From SOKP01 sp048887165 (GTDB lineage: Archaea > Asgardarchaeota > Lokiarchaeia > Sigyniarchaeales > SOKP01), in the NCBI GenBank assembly GCA_048887165.1, contig JBHLJZ010000002.1, positions 1 through 64,000 of the forward strand: a stretch of 64,000 nt of DNA, written 5' to 3'. The position numbers were made by a program, and so were the translations under genes. Shown in pieces: positions 55,070 through 64,000 of this stretch. The notes beneath the pieces were generated by a model. That model searched no databases and was not told where the DNA came from. It saw nothing but the letters and a program-made list of their open reading frames with translations. The stretch's first letter is position 1. Each line of letters begins with the position of its first letter.

Positions 55070-56908
55070 TTAAAAATCAGCTAATCCTAAAGATTTTAAT
55101 TTATTCAAACTAGGCCTTCCTGTTACATTATCCCAATCTCTATATTTATAGAAAAATTTCTTTAGGTTTTCGAAATCTGGAGATTTCCCGGCAGAACCAC
55201 CACTATCAAATGGCTTTAACAAAATTTTAGGTATTTTGTCATCAGCAACAGTTAATCCCATTTTAAGATTAAACAACCTTTTTATAGTCAATAACCGCTC
55301 TCCATACAACTTAATTTCATCAATATCAAATTTTAAGCCAGTTGCGTTTTCAATTATGGCCGCAATCTGAGACGGTAATGGATTACAAAAAGAACACATT
55401 ATCATGGAACTATATAAGGCACGATAATCCATATCTATGCTGCAGTATCTGGCCATTTCCTCATCGTCTCTATATTTATCAATAATTTCAATACCTAGTT
55501 CTTCTAAAGGCACACCTGCTAGTGTATAATAAGGATCACATGCATTATGAGATGGACCTCTATAGGCGCCTCCCATTCCATAAGCGATTGCCATTCCGTA
55601 GTTAGAACGTAGATCATGATATGTGACTTCTAAACCTACGACTGTGGCTATTTCATCTTGAGAAATTTTAAATTTTTTTGCAAATTCATCAGAACCTTCT
55701 GCTAGAAGATTACCAATACCATCCCTATCTACAATTTTTTCCAATAATGTTTCAACAATTTCAATATTTCCCCACTCAGGCAATAAACCGTCGATATCTT
55801 CAGATTTAATATTACCTTGTTCATAATGATACATTAAACACGCAATTACTCCACCAGAACTAATTGTGTCTATCCCATAATCAAAACATTTCTTATTTAA
55901 ATGGACGATTGCCTCAAGATTATCATTTAGGATTAAGCTACCAAAACTAACTATAGATTCATATTCAGGTCCTTCTAATTCATCAGTTTTATATGGTCCA
56001 TCTTTGATTGATACGCGACGACCACATCCTATTACACAAGAATGACAAAATTTATTACCTGTTAAGATAGTTTCAGCCATAGTAGCACCAGAAATACTAT
56101 ATGATCCATCCCATTGAGCTTGAGAGAAGTATTTTATTGGTAATTCTCCTGTGGTATTATACATGTCTAAAACACCTGAAGTTCCTAATTCTTTAAGAAC
56201 ATCAGTTGCGAATGATGATTTCACATTATTTCGAGCTTTATTAATAGCGTCTTTTAATTTTTCTGGATCATAAACATTTAGTTTGGTATTACTTCCTTTA
56301 ACTACAATCCCTTTTAATTTTTTAGAACCTAATATTGCTCCCATACCTGTTCTTCCTGCTGCTCTTTCTTCAGAGATGATATTAGCATATTTAACCAAAT
56401 TCTCCCCTGCTGGACCTATACATGCAACCATAGCTTTTTGATTTCCAAATAATTCTTTCAATTTTTCAGTTGTATGATAAGTTCCTTTACCCCAAAGAAA
56501 TTCAGCATCTTTTAATTTTACTTGTTCATCTCTAATTTCTAAATATACTGGTTTATCTGAAGCACCTCTAATTATTAATCCATCGTATCCTGCTTTTTTA
56601 ATTTCGGCACCAAACCAACTGCCACAATTAGATTCACCCCAAATACCCGTATACGGAGATTTCGAACATACTACCCATCTGCCTGTATTAGGAGCGAAGG
56701 TTCCGTTTAATGGACCGGTCATTATCATTAAAATATTTTCTGGAGATAATGGATCTGTTTCTTTATCTAATCTATCATATAGATAACGACACGCATAACC
56801 AGCTCCACCTAAGAAACTTTTGGCAATAATTTGATTAAGTGGCTCTTCGGCTATTTTTCCACTAGACAAATCTAAATTAAGTAATTTTCCTCTAAAAGCT
56901 TTTAAAAT
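55070..56908 (-). CDS. aor: Tungsten-containing aldehyde:ferredoxin oxidoreductase; apparent AUU start
   Basis: Oxidises aldehydes to carboxylic acids with ferredoxin as acceptor (reversible). The 612-residue protein has the AOR motifs FLGGAGYACRYLYD, NTGRWV, GESNCGSWFG, and the cluster ligands CHSCVIGC (CxxCxxxC) plus a late Cys in MCSFCN. The first standard start in frame is TTG 56869 (599 residues), but that removes the conserved N-terminal GKLLNLDLSSGK. The frame upstream has ATT at 56906-56908 (ILKAFRGKLL) six bases after GGGTGA, and no ATG, GTG or TTG before it. I therefore place the start at 56908 with AUU as initiator (or a base change). It is divergent from a thioredoxin gene. Confidence 0.9.
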   Translation of the reverse strand: MLKAFRGKLLNLDLSSGKIAEEPLNQIIAKSFLGGAGYACRYLYDRLDKETDPLSPENILMIMTGPLNGTFAPNTGRWVVCSKSPYTGIWGESNCGSWFGAEIKKAGYDGLIIRGASDKPVYLEIRDEQVKLKDAEFLWGKGTYHTTEKLKELFGNQKAMVACIGPAGENLVKYANIISEERAAGRTGMGAILGSKKLKGIVVKGSNTKLNVYDPEKLKDAINKARNNVKSSFATDVLKELGTSGVLDMYNTTGELPIKYFSQAQWDGSYSISGATMAETILTGNKFCHSCVIGCGRRVSIKDGPYKTDELEGPEYESIVSFGSLILNDNLEAIVHLNKKCFDYGIDTISSGGVIACLMYHYEQGNIKSEDIDGLLPEWGNIEIVETLLEKIVDRDGIGNLLAEGSDEFAKKFKISQDEIATVVGLEVTYHDLRSNYGMAIAYGMGGAYRGPSHNACDPYYTLAGVPLEELGIEIIDKYRDDEEMARYCSIDMDYRALYSSMIMCSFCNPLPSQIAAIIENATGLKFDIDEIKLYGERLLTIKRLFNLKMGLTVADDKIPKILLKPFDSGGSAGKSPDFENLKKFFYKYRDWDNVTGRPSLNKLKSLGLADF

Positions 56909-57055
56909 ACGCCTTCACCCTAAATTAATTTTAGCAAAGACTTTAATTTTCATTTATTTTTTCTAACATATATTTTTATAAATTTAACTTTTATTTCTAG
57001 GCATTTATGATTCATTAAAAAAATTTTTTTTAAAAAAAGAATATCTTTAGTAAAT

Positions 57056-57559
57056 ATGAAAACCAAAGTAGATCTCAAATGGGATGACTTAGTCTCACCT
57101 ACTATGACCCCTGAGGAGTATTTAAAACAGTTTGGAGATAAAATTGAATACAATTATGAGACATATAAACCTAAGAAAGATGTCCTTGAAAAGATTAATG
57201 AAATACTTGAAAATAAACAAGAAAAATTAAGAATTGTTGCTCTAGGGGCTGATTGGTGCCCAGATTGTTCAAGAAATGTCCCTCGTATGATCAAAATTGT
57301 AAAAATGCTTAGTAAGGATGTGGATTTAAAAATTCTTTATGGAATTATGGTAGATGCTTTACATAAGCCAGGAGAGACTATTTGGCATAAAAAAAGATCT
57401 CCACCTGAAGCAGTCGATCCAAAATTCAATTTGAAAGCAATTCCAACCTTTTATTTCTTTAATTCTGCCGGTGAATATTTAGGAGTGATTATTGAAAATC
57501 CCAAAATATCATCAACTTTAGAAGAAGACACTCTTGAAATTTTACGGCATTTCTTATAA
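57056..57559 (+). CDS. Thioredoxin-family protein with CPDC active site
   Basis: The 167-residue protein has an N-terminal helical region of about 60 residues. A thioredoxin-like fold with GADWCPDCSRN follows (C68 and C71), as do a cis-Pro region KAIPTFYF and GEYLGVI. It is a dithiol oxidoreductase or trans-thiol carrier. It is divergent from the aldehyde oxidoreductase with about 140 bp between the genes; a shared regulation is possible. No signal peptide, so cytosolic. Confidence 0.88.
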   Translation: MKTKVDLKWDDLVSPTMTPEEYLKQFGDKIEYNYETYKPKKDVLEKINEILENKQEKLRIVALGADWCPDCSRNVPRMIKIVKMLSKDVDLKILYGIMVDALHKPGETIWHKKRSPPEAVDPKFNLKAIPTFYFFNSAGEYLGVIIENPKISSTLEEDTLEILRHFL

Positions 57560-57631
57560 TATTCTTATTTTTTTCTAACCATCATTTTTTCCTCATTAAA
57601 ATTTAAATTAGTATCTAGTCATAATAATTCT

Positions 57632-59668
57632 ATGTCTAAACTTAAAGTGAAAAAAGTAATTATTTTCAAACATGGAGTTTCTTATTACATTCTCGAAGGA
57701 ATTGTAAAAGGATCTGATACTCTTGAACTAGAATTTAATCTTGATGAGATGGATGATATTTTAAAATCTCTTTTTGTTCTAGATACAAGCGAAAAAGGTT
57801 ATATAAGTTCAATATCTTATGATGCTGCCTTAGATACATCACAATTATTAAAATCCATTATGTTAAATATTCCAGATAGAGATTCTCTTTCTTCACTTAT
57901 TACACAAATCAAAGGAGCCAACGTTAATTTGACTATTGGAGGTGGAAAGAAGATCTCAGGGGCAATCATGGGTATAGAATTAGAAGAAAAATTTACCAAA
58001 CAAGAAAAAATCACAGAAAAATTGCTAGTTTTCCTTCAAGATGATGGTAATATTACAAAAATACCATTTTCTGATTTTAAATCATTCGAAATATTAAATG
58101 AGGAACTGAAAAAAGATTTAAATTTCTTTTTAAATACTGTAATTGCTGGTAAGAAAAAAGATGCTAAAAAAATCAAAATTAATTGTGAATCAGGCGGAGA
58201 TGATGACATAGATAGAAATATTTACGTTTCTTATATTAGAGAGAGTCCTATATGGAAAACATCTTATCGCTTAATAATGAGTAAGCAACAAGCAGAAGAG
58301 AATAAATGTTTAATGTCTGGTTGGAGCCTCATTGAAAATACAACTAATCAAGACTGGAAAGATATAGAACTTTCATTAGTAGCTGGAATGCCCGTGTCTT
58401 TTAAATATGAATTTTATAGACCAATTTTTATTGAACGTCCAATAGTTCGCCCGCCTAAAGTATTAAGCGCTAGACCAACAGAGATCGAAGAAGGATTAGA
58501 AAAGGAGAGATTTGAAGAATATGCTATGGCTGAAGCTGAAGCAATGCCAATAGCTAAGAAAAGCAAAGCAAGAATAGCGTCTTCACGACCCCCACCTGCT
58601 CCCGCAGGAGGTTTTGGGCGTTATCAAGCAGAAATGAGTGATGTTGATTTAATGGATAAAGTAAAAGCTCAAACTAAGACTCAAACTAAAGATTTAGGAG
58701 AATTATTTGAATACAACATTACAAATCCAGTTACAATTAAGAGAAAACAATCAGCTCTAGTTCCTATTTTAACTGAATCTATCAAAGCTTCGCGAGTTTT
58801 ATTGTATAACAAAGATGAACATGATAAGAATCCTAATGCTTGCTTAGAAATAACAAATAACACGAATTTAACGTTGGAAAGGGGACCTGTTACGATTATA
58901 TATGATGATAATCTAGCAGGAGAGGCCATTGTTCCTTTTCTCAACAAAGGAGATACACGATTATTAAATTATGCTGTTGAACAAGCAGCTTTGATAACTC
59001 ATGAACAAAAATCTGAAAATCTTAATGTCCATAAAGTTACTTTCGGAAGTGGTTATTCCTATGAGTATTACTTTTCCAATTTGATTACCGAATATAAGAT
59101 AAGAAATAAAACAGAAGAAGTAAAGGTGCTATATCTTGATCATCCAAAAACATATGAATATAAATTTATCGAAAAGCCTATAGAACCAGAAGAAACTCCA
59201 AATTATTGGCGATTCAAATTGACTCTTAAACCTAAGGATGCTATAACTTTTAAATTAAAAGAACAAAAAGAAAATTATTCAAGTAACTATATTTGGAACT
59301 GGTCAAAAGATGAGATCTTAAAAAGAGTAGGATTTTATGTAAAACATAAATTTATTGACGAAAAATTAGAGAACCAATTAAAAGAGATTGCAGATTTAAT
59401 TCAGAATTTAAACGATATTAAGAGTAAGAGAGACAAATTACACAATGAAAAAGATATGATGATTGAAGAGCAAGAAAGGTTACGGGAAAACATTTCCGTT
59501 TTAGGAGAGGATAGTCAATCATTAACATTAAAGGAGCGTTATATTAAAAAATTAGACGATCAAGAGAGTAGATTTGAAACCATTTCTACTGAGTTAAAGA
59601 AATTGGAAAAAGAAATAGACAACCTAAACAAACAAATTGAAGAAAAAATAAACAAACTAAAAGTATAA
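57632..59668 (+). CDS. DUF4139-type protein with proline-rich linker and C-terminal coiled coil
   Basis: The 678-residue protein has an N-terminal beta domain (1-110, FKHGVSYYILEG). A DUF4139-like domain spans about 195-280 and 355-560 (YIRESPIWKTSYRLIM, WSLIENTTNQDWKDIELSLVAGMP). Between these parts is a linker, EAMPIAKKSKARIASSRPPPAPAGGFGRY (shown here in outline; about 305-330). A coiled coil follows at about 595-678. There is no signal peptide or membrane segment. The linker resembles that of the membrane protein at 22119-23519. Role unknown; bacterial relatives affect the cell envelope and are called mucoidy inhibitor-like. Confidence 0.7.
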   Translation: MSKLKVKKVIIFKHGVSYYILEGIVKGSDTLELEFNLDEMDDILKSLFVLDTSEKGYISSISYDAALDTSQLLKSIMLNIPDRDSLSSLITQIKGANVNLTIGGGKKISGAIMGIELEEKFTKQEKITEKLLVFLQDDGNITKIPFSDFKSFEILNEELKKDLNFFLNTVIAGKKKDAKKIKINCESGGDDDIDRNIYVSYIRESPIWKTSYRLIMSKQQAEENKCLMSGWSLIENTTNQDWKDIELSLVAGMPVSFKYEFYRPIFIERPIVRPPKVLSARPTEIEEGLEKERFEEYAMAEAEAMPIAKKSKARIASSRPPPAPAGGFGRYQAEMSDVDLMDKVKAQTKTQTKDLGELFEYNITNPVTIKRKQSALVPILTESIKASRVLLYNKDEHDKNPNACLEITNNTNLTLERGPVTIIYDDNLAGEAIVPFLNKGDTRLLNYAVEQAALITHEQKSENLNVHKVTFGSGYSYEYYFSNLITEYKIRNKTEEVKVLYLDHPKTYEYKFIEKPIEPEETPNYWRFKLTLKPKDAITFKLKEQKENYSSNYIWNWSKDEILKRVGFYVKHKFIDEKLENQLKEIADLIQNLNDIKSKRDKLHNEKDMMIEEQERLRENISVLGEDSQSLTLKERYIKKLDDQESRFETISTELKKLEKEIDNLNKQIEEKINKLKV

Positions 59669-59787
59669 TTTAAAAATTATTGCTTTTTATTTTTTTTTAA
59701 ATCAACCAATTAATAAATCCAATTTTTAAAACAAAAAAAAATTAAATTATGAATTATTTAATAATATAACATCTAAAGGTGTGAAAT

Positions 59788-60000
59788 ATGAGTATTGATG
59801 ATCTTCAAGAACAAGTTGATAAATTATTAGAAGAAATGGATGCCCTACAAGAAGTTTGTGATACGCTTCCTCAATGTGAAAAAGATGATGGATGTAAAAC
59901 TTGTGAAACTAATAAAAAAATAGAAGAATTAGAAGAAAAAATCGAAAAGTTAGAAGAAAAAATTGAAGGATTAATGGGTGAAGAGGAAGAAGACGATTAA
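59788..60000 (+). CDS. 70-residue coiled-coil protein with four-cysteine apex
   Basis: The protein has two heptad-like helices (about 3-24 and 42-63) joined by a short loop holding C24, C30, C36 and C39 (LPQCEKDDGCKTCE). The end is EEEEDD. A CxxC at the turn of a coiled-coil hairpin recalls the zinc hook of Rad50, on a much smaller scale, and suggests metal-bound dimers. A GTGTGAAAT-type leader with AAAGGTGTG lies before the start. No known family. Confidence 0.65.
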   Translation: MSIDDLQEQVDKLLEEMDALQEVCDTLPQCEKDDGCKTCETNKKIEELEEKIEKLEEKIEGLMGEEEEDD

Positions 60001-60226
60001 ATACTTCTAAATTAAACAGAACTAATTAATTTTATTTTATTCTAGAATTTTTTACTTTTTATTAAAAATAGTTATTTCTTCAAATCATATAGCAAACAAG
60101 AGGCTGTATTTTTTTAATCTACTAATTATATAAAAAACTATTTGAAAAAAAATTAAAAAGTCAACTAGTATTTTTGAACCTATACTAATTATTCTAATTT
60201 AAAAAAATTTTGGAAGTGAAGAAATA

Positions 60227-61522
60227 TTGCCTGGAAAAAAATTTGAAACCCAAGCTATTAATGATGAGATTTTAGAGAAATTCAGTCTTAAAAACCGTTA
60301 TGCTTTTTTAAACAATAATTTAACAGCAATTTTATCTCCTAAAGAATTTAATTTTTTACGAGAAGTTCAACGATTTTGTATGCGTTATGAGAAGAAAAAT
60401 AATATCACTCATGGTCCAGATGAAGATATTTACGATTGGGTGCCAGCTTTTGGCGAACAAGGGTATATTACACGTCAACATACTTTTGATATATGCGATG
60501 TTCATTATGATGATTGGGGTTTAGCGGCAGATTTGATGAGAAATATCGCTGTAGATATGTTTGATCCTCAGTTTGCTATGGGAGGGGGAGCTACAGTTTT
60601 AGCAATTAACCCCGTTTATGAACACCATGACAATATTCCCGTGAGATTAGAAGCATTAAATGAAATGGTAACTGGTAAATCACCTGGCGCTATATTAATT
60701 ACAGAACCAGAGCGTGGCTCTGATGCGGTACATCAATTAACAACGTGTGATGAACAAGAAGATGGAAGCTTTTTATTAAACGGAGTGAAAATCTATAATA
60801 CAAATGCCCCAAAATCAAAATGGGTTGTAGCATATGCTACTGCTGAACAAAATAACGGAAATACTATGGCCCAATTTTTAATTAATACAAATTGGGATGG
60901 TTTTCAAGTTGAACGCGTTAACATTCCCTGGGTACCTAAGCTTTATCTGGGAAAAGAGACTTTAACGAATCTAAAAGTTCCAAAAGAATTTGTACTGGGG
61001 GGAGTAGGAAAAGGTCGAGAACATTTATTTGAAGGTTTAGTACCTGAGAGAATCTCCATAGCAATCATGGGAGTAAGCGAATGTTGGGGAGCTCTGGCTC
61101 ACGCAGTTATATATGCCAATAACCGCAAGCAATTTGATCAGGAGATCCTTAAATTCCAAGGTGTGGGTTTTCTCTTAGCTGATTTATGGGCGAGAACTAC
61201 TAATCTAACTATTGGTCTTTTGAAATTTTGTGAATCATATGATGAAAAGTACGAGAAATTTGGTGGAGAAATACCTAGAAATATCTCTCAAGCCATGGTC
61301 GCCTCGGCAAGCCAATTCAAATATCAAGCTGCTAAATTGTCTAGAAAAGTCTGTTATGAATGTGCTAATAATATGGGTGGCGCAGGATTATGTGACAATA
61401 CATTAATGCATGATTATCTGAATATATCCAGAATCCAAGAAATTGTCGGAGGATCTAGACAAATCCAACAATATATCATGTCTCTCTCGTTACGCACCTT
61501 ATACAAGATGTCGGTTGGCTAA
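60227..61522 (+). CDS. Acyl-CoA dehydrogenase (copy A)
   Basis: The 431-residue flavoenzyme has the ACAD motifs ITEPERGSDA (FAD and substrate) and YNTNAPKSKW. It also has NRKQFDQEILKFQGVGF, AAKLSRKVCYECANNMGGAG and the C-terminal IVGGSRQIQQ. The usual catalytic Glu near the end is replaced by Gly (GGS). The Glu in LVPERIS is the more likely base, as in isovaleryl- and long-chain enzymes (inference). The start is TTG with GGAAGTGA seven bases upstream; it aligns with the ATG of the copy at 61721-63013. No ETF genes lie nearby. It could be a dehydrogenase or a reductase. Confidence 0.9.
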   Translation: MPGKKFETQAINDEILEKFSLKNRYAFLNNNLTAILSPKEFNFLREVQRFCMRYEKKNNITHGPDEDIYDWVPAFGEQGYITRQHTFDICDVHYDDWGLAADLMRNIAVDMFDPQFAMGGGATVLAINPVYEHHDNIPVRLEALNEMVTGKSPGAILITEPERGSDAVHQLTTCDEQEDGSFLLNGVKIYNTNAPKSKWVVAYATAEQNNGNTMAQFLINTNWDGFQVERVNIPWVPKLYLGKETLTNLKVPKEFVLGGVGKGREHLFEGLVPERISIAIMGVSECWGALAHAVIYANNRKQFDQEILKFQGVGFLLADLWARTTNLTIGLLKFCESYDEKYEKFGGEIPRNISQAMVASASQFKYQAAKLSRKVCYECANNMGGAGLCDNTLMHDYLNISRIQEIVGGSRQIQQYIMSLSLRTLYKMSVG

Positions 61523-61720
61523 ATTGGAGCAACACATTAAAGATTTCTGTCTCTTAAAATTTTATTTATAATTTATTTTTTATATTCTGATCTTGTTGAT
61601 AATTAAGGATTATTCCCGAAATATTTTATCTCTCTAAATCTTACACTATATTCTTATTAGAAAGAATATATAAATATATTTTTAAAAAAAAAAAAAAAGT
61701 ATGATGATTGAGAAATTGAT

Positions 61721-63013
61721 CTATATCCCAGTCATTTTGTACAATGTCCTCATTGCCATTGACATAATATACTGCTGGATCTGACGTGAGCCTCCAACAA
61801 TTTCTTGGATTCTTGAAATATTTAACAAATCATGCATAAGGGTATTATCAGACAATCCAGCACCTCCCATTAGGTTTGCAGCTTCATAGCAAATTTCTTT
61901 TGAAAGCGCCGTGCAGTGATATTTAAACATTGAAGCAGAAGCAACCATTGCTTGGGAAATATTTTTAGGAAGTTCTCCACCAAATTTTTCTATTTTCTCA
62001 TCGTATGCCTCACAGAAGCGTAATAATCCTAAGGTCACATTTGTCAATCGAGCCCATAAATCAGTTAAGAGAAAACCCACACCTTGGAATTTAAGGATCT
62101 CCTGATCAAATTGCTTGCGGTTATTGGCATATATAGCTGCATGAGCAATTGCATTCCAACATTGAGATGTTGAATCAAGAGCTATACCAATCCTTTCTGG
62201 AACTAATCCTTCAAATAAATGTTCACGTCCCTTTCCAATTCCTCCTAATACATATTCTTCTGGGACTTTTAAGTTTCTAAAATACTCATGTCCTAACCAT
62301 ACACGCGGAACCCATGGTATAAATACTCTTTCACATTCCCATCCATCCCAGGAAGTATCAATTAAAAATTGGGCCATGGTATTTCCGTTATTTTGTTCAG
62401 CAGTAGCATAGGCTACAACATAACCCGCTTTGGGGGCATTTGTATTGTAAATCTTTTCTCCATTTAACAAAAAGCTCCCATCACTCTGTTCTTCACAAAG
62501 GCTTAACATATGAACAGCATCAGAGCCACGCTCTGGTTCTGTAATACAAATAGCGCCTGGACTTTCACCAGTTACAAACTTTTTTAAAATTTCTAATCTC
62601 ACGGGAATATTCTCATGATGATAATATACAGGATTTATTGCTAAAATAGTTGCTCCGCCAGCCATTGAAAATTGAGGATCAAAAAAGTTCAGTGCTAAAC
62701 ACCTCATTAATTCAATTGCCATCCCGTAATCTTGAAAATTAAGATCTACTTCTTCATAAGGATGAGCTCTTGAGATAAAACCTTCTTTTCCGAAATCTGG
62801 GATCCATTGGTAAAGATCTTCATCGGTTCGATGAGAAATTTCTTGTTTTTTCTCAAAACGTGTACAGAATTTTTCCGCTTGCTTTAAGAAATTAAAATGT
62901 TTAGGTTGAAGAATAGTCATTAAATTAGTGTTTAGAAAAGTATAACGATTCTTAAGGCTTAATTTTTCAAGGATCTCATCATTAATAGCCTGACTCATAA
63001 ATTTAGAAGCCAA
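61721..63013 (-). CDS. Acyl-CoA dehydrogenase (copy B)
   Basis: The 430-residue protein is a close paralog of the preceding gene, in the opposite direction and tail-to-tail with it across 198 bp. It has the same motif series (ITEPERGSDAVH, YNTNAPKAGY, NRKQFDQE, NLMGGAGL, IVGGSRQIQQ) and the same PER Glu with Gly at the C-terminal Glu position. Differences lie mainly in the N-terminal third (DEDLYQWIPDFGKEGF versus DEDIYDWVPAFGEQGY) and in the substrate-facing helices. This suggests duplication and inversion followed by divergence of substrate range. Confidence 0.92.
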   Translation of the reverse strand: MASKFMSQAINDEILEKLSLKNRYTFLNTNLMTILQPKHFNFLKQAEKFCTRFEKKQEISHRTDEDLYQWIPDFGKEGFISRAHPYEEVDLNFQDYGMAIELMRCLALNFFDPQFSMAGGATILAINPVYYHHENIPVRLEILKKFVTGESPGAICITEPERGSDAVHMLSLCEEQSDGSFLLNGEKIYNTNAPKAGYVVAYATAEQNNGNTMAQFLIDTSWDGWECERVFIPWVPRVWLGHEYFRNLKVPEEYVLGGIGKGREHLFEGLVPERIGIALDSTSQCWNAIAHAAIYANNRKQFDQEILKFQGVGFLLTDLWARLTNVTLGLLRFCEAYDEKIEKFGGELPKNISQAMVASASMFKYHCTALSKEICYEAANLMGGAGLSDNTLMHDLLNISRIQEIVGGSRQIQQYIMSMAMRTLYKMTGI

Positions 63014-63297
63014 TTTTTACATCCCTCTTTTTTAAAATTAAGATTTTTTATATTATTACTTTGCTTAGAAAAATATAAATTAACTTTTTAACTTTTTTAA
63101 AATCGCACTTCTCAATTTGAAAATTAAAAAGGTTTAATTATTAATTTTTAAGAAAATTCGTTATTTAAGAGAACAGTTTAAATTATATTATTTTCTCATA
63201 TGGATCTTCTTTGTTTTTAAATTTAATAATAAATTACGGAAATGAAAATATCAAAAGAGGCTTAATTATTATTAACAATCTTGTCTAATCTTATTGT

Positions 63298-64000
63298 CTA
63301 GGTTATAAGTATTTTCAATCGATTTGAGAACTTTTTTGAAATGATTAAAGCTGTTTCAAAAGGACAATTTTTTTTAAATTGTATTATTGAAATATAATTA
63401 TCTATTCCAACTAATGATAGTATGCCATATTCTTCAAGTGAAATTAATTCATTAATTCTTGAATTTCCTATAATAAACCTACTTTCTAATAATCTAATTA
63501 TTTCTGATAAAACATTTGAATTAAGGTATGACACAATAACTCTTCCAGTTTGTGTTAAAAGGGCTGATGAAATGACGAATGAAGAAAATTTATGCAACTC
63601 TTGAAATATATCGATTAAATCTTTTTGAATTTCATCGGATACTAACTGTTTACTTCTTTCCATTATATCATCAATATTTCTTTCGAATTCTTGATATTTT
63701 GAGATTTCACCGTCGAAATTTTCTGTAATATGTAGTAAATCAAACTCCCTTAGAAATTCTTTTTTGATTTCTCTCAATTGGTTTCTCAATTCAACTAGAT
63801 TATCAGTTCGATCACTAAACAAAGCAAACATTAATTCACTATGATTTGCTTTTTCAATCTCAAAAATAAATCTAAAAGGACCAACCTCTATTTCCGAAAG
63901 CTCCTTTGTTTTAAGTGTTTGTTTTACAAATGAAAATACAGCACTTAAAAAGCTACTTGTTAGTTTTATATTAAAAATATCTTCATAAGTCTTATAAAAA
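63298..64000 (-). CDS. Longin/roadblock-like protein, 5' end outside the window
   Basis: A frame on the minus strand runs from the right edge of the window to its stop at 63298, giving at least 233 residues. The ATG at 63831 is internal, because the frame is open for 56 more codons with protein-like sequence (SSFLSAVFSFVKQTLK, then EVGPFRFIFEIEK). That first part resembles Asgard longin-like domains. The later part (LLTQTGRVIVSYL, then ISLEEYGILSLVGIDNYISIIQF) has the look of a roadblock/LC7 domain. Both fold types partner small GTPases. The assignment is by pattern only. Confidence 0.55.
   Translation of the reverse strand, partial: FYKTYEDIFNIKLTSSFLSAVFSFVKQTLKTKELSEIEVGPFRFIFEIEKANHSELMFALFSDRTDNLVELRNQLREIKKEFLREFDLLHITENFDGEISKYQEFERNIDDIMERSKQLVSDEIQKDLIDIFQELHKFSSFVISSALLTQTGRVIVSYLNSNVLSEIIRLLESRFIIGNSRINELISLEEYGILSLVGIDNYISIIQFKKNCPFETALIISKKFSNRLKILIT

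Noticed and set aside
1..64000. CRISPR arrays, insertion sequences, prophage genes, additional tRNAs
   Set aside because: No spaced direct repeats, transposase motifs, phage structural genes or further T-arm/cloverleaf patterns were found on reading both strands; a small or degenerate case could still be missed.

Overview
The window is about 30% G+C with dense, mostly intact genes on both strands. It looks like a chromosome segment of an anaerobic Asgard archaeon, most likely of the Lokiarchaeia type. Archaeal markers are the acetyl-CoA decarbonylase/synthase delta subunit, VAT/Cdc48 beside Hsp20, archaemetzincin, Lrp/AsnC and wHTH-ferredoxin proteins, TATA-like promoters, and a tRNA gene without an encoded CCA. 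Asgard-type markers are a COG2229-like small GTPase with a C-terminal winged helix, a longin/roadblock-like protein, a DUF4139 protein and proline-rich membrane proteins. The lineage assignment is inference. No rRNA, CRISPR array, prophage or insertion sequence was seen.

Layout. 0-4 kb: end of a zinc alcohol dehydrogenase, GTP-dependent PEP carboxykinase, a membrane protein and a small GTPase. 4-11.3 kb: one operon encoding a double-flavin HdrA fused to MvhD, HdrC, HdrB, MetV and MetF, then an Lrp-type regulator. This is a candidate electron-bifurcating methylene-tetrahydrofolate reductase. 11.4-26.1 kb: mixed genes, including an acyltransferase, MBL hydrolase, acetyltransferase, wHTH ferredoxin, Hrq1-like helicase, proline-rich membrane protein, LysR regulator and a DsrE-TusA sulfur-carrier pair. 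26.1-28.2 kb: three microprotein genes and CdhD. 29.1-33.4 kb: four diaminopimelate/lysine genes (dapF-lysA converging on dapA-dapB), with a structured element between the two 3' ends. 33.5-37.8 kb: ADP-ribosylglycohydrolase, archaemetzincin, tRNA-Pro(UGG), a lipase-like hydrolase and an MFS carrier.

37.8-51.4 kb is almost entirely on the minus strand. It holds a TIGR04076 protein that seems to start at AUA, a polyferredoxin, and a proteostasis-like run (Hsp20, Cdc48, wHTH regulator, HExxH protein). These are followed by a MetE-like enzyme, an orphan adenine methylase, a lipoamide-dehydrogenase-like flavoprotein, and a second MetF/MetV pair. 51.6-64 kb: a BNR-repeat surface protein, a membrane protein, a tungsten aldehyde oxidoreductase (apparent AUU start), a thioredoxin, a DUF4139 protein, two tail-to-tail acyl-CoA dehydrogenases and the 3' part of a longin/roadblock-like gene.

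Together the metabolic genes suggest Wood-Ljungdahl C1 chemistry (two MetVF sets, CdhD), ferredoxin/flavin electron transfer (Hdr, AOR, polyferredoxins), gluconeogenesis (PEPCK) and acyl-CoA oxidation or reduction. The items most worth following up are the double-HdrA-MvhD/MetVF operon with its palindromic upstream sites, the two apparent AUA/AUU initiation codons, the 142-nt structured element between lysA and dapB, the microproteins, and a GTPase with Leu at the catalytic Gln position.
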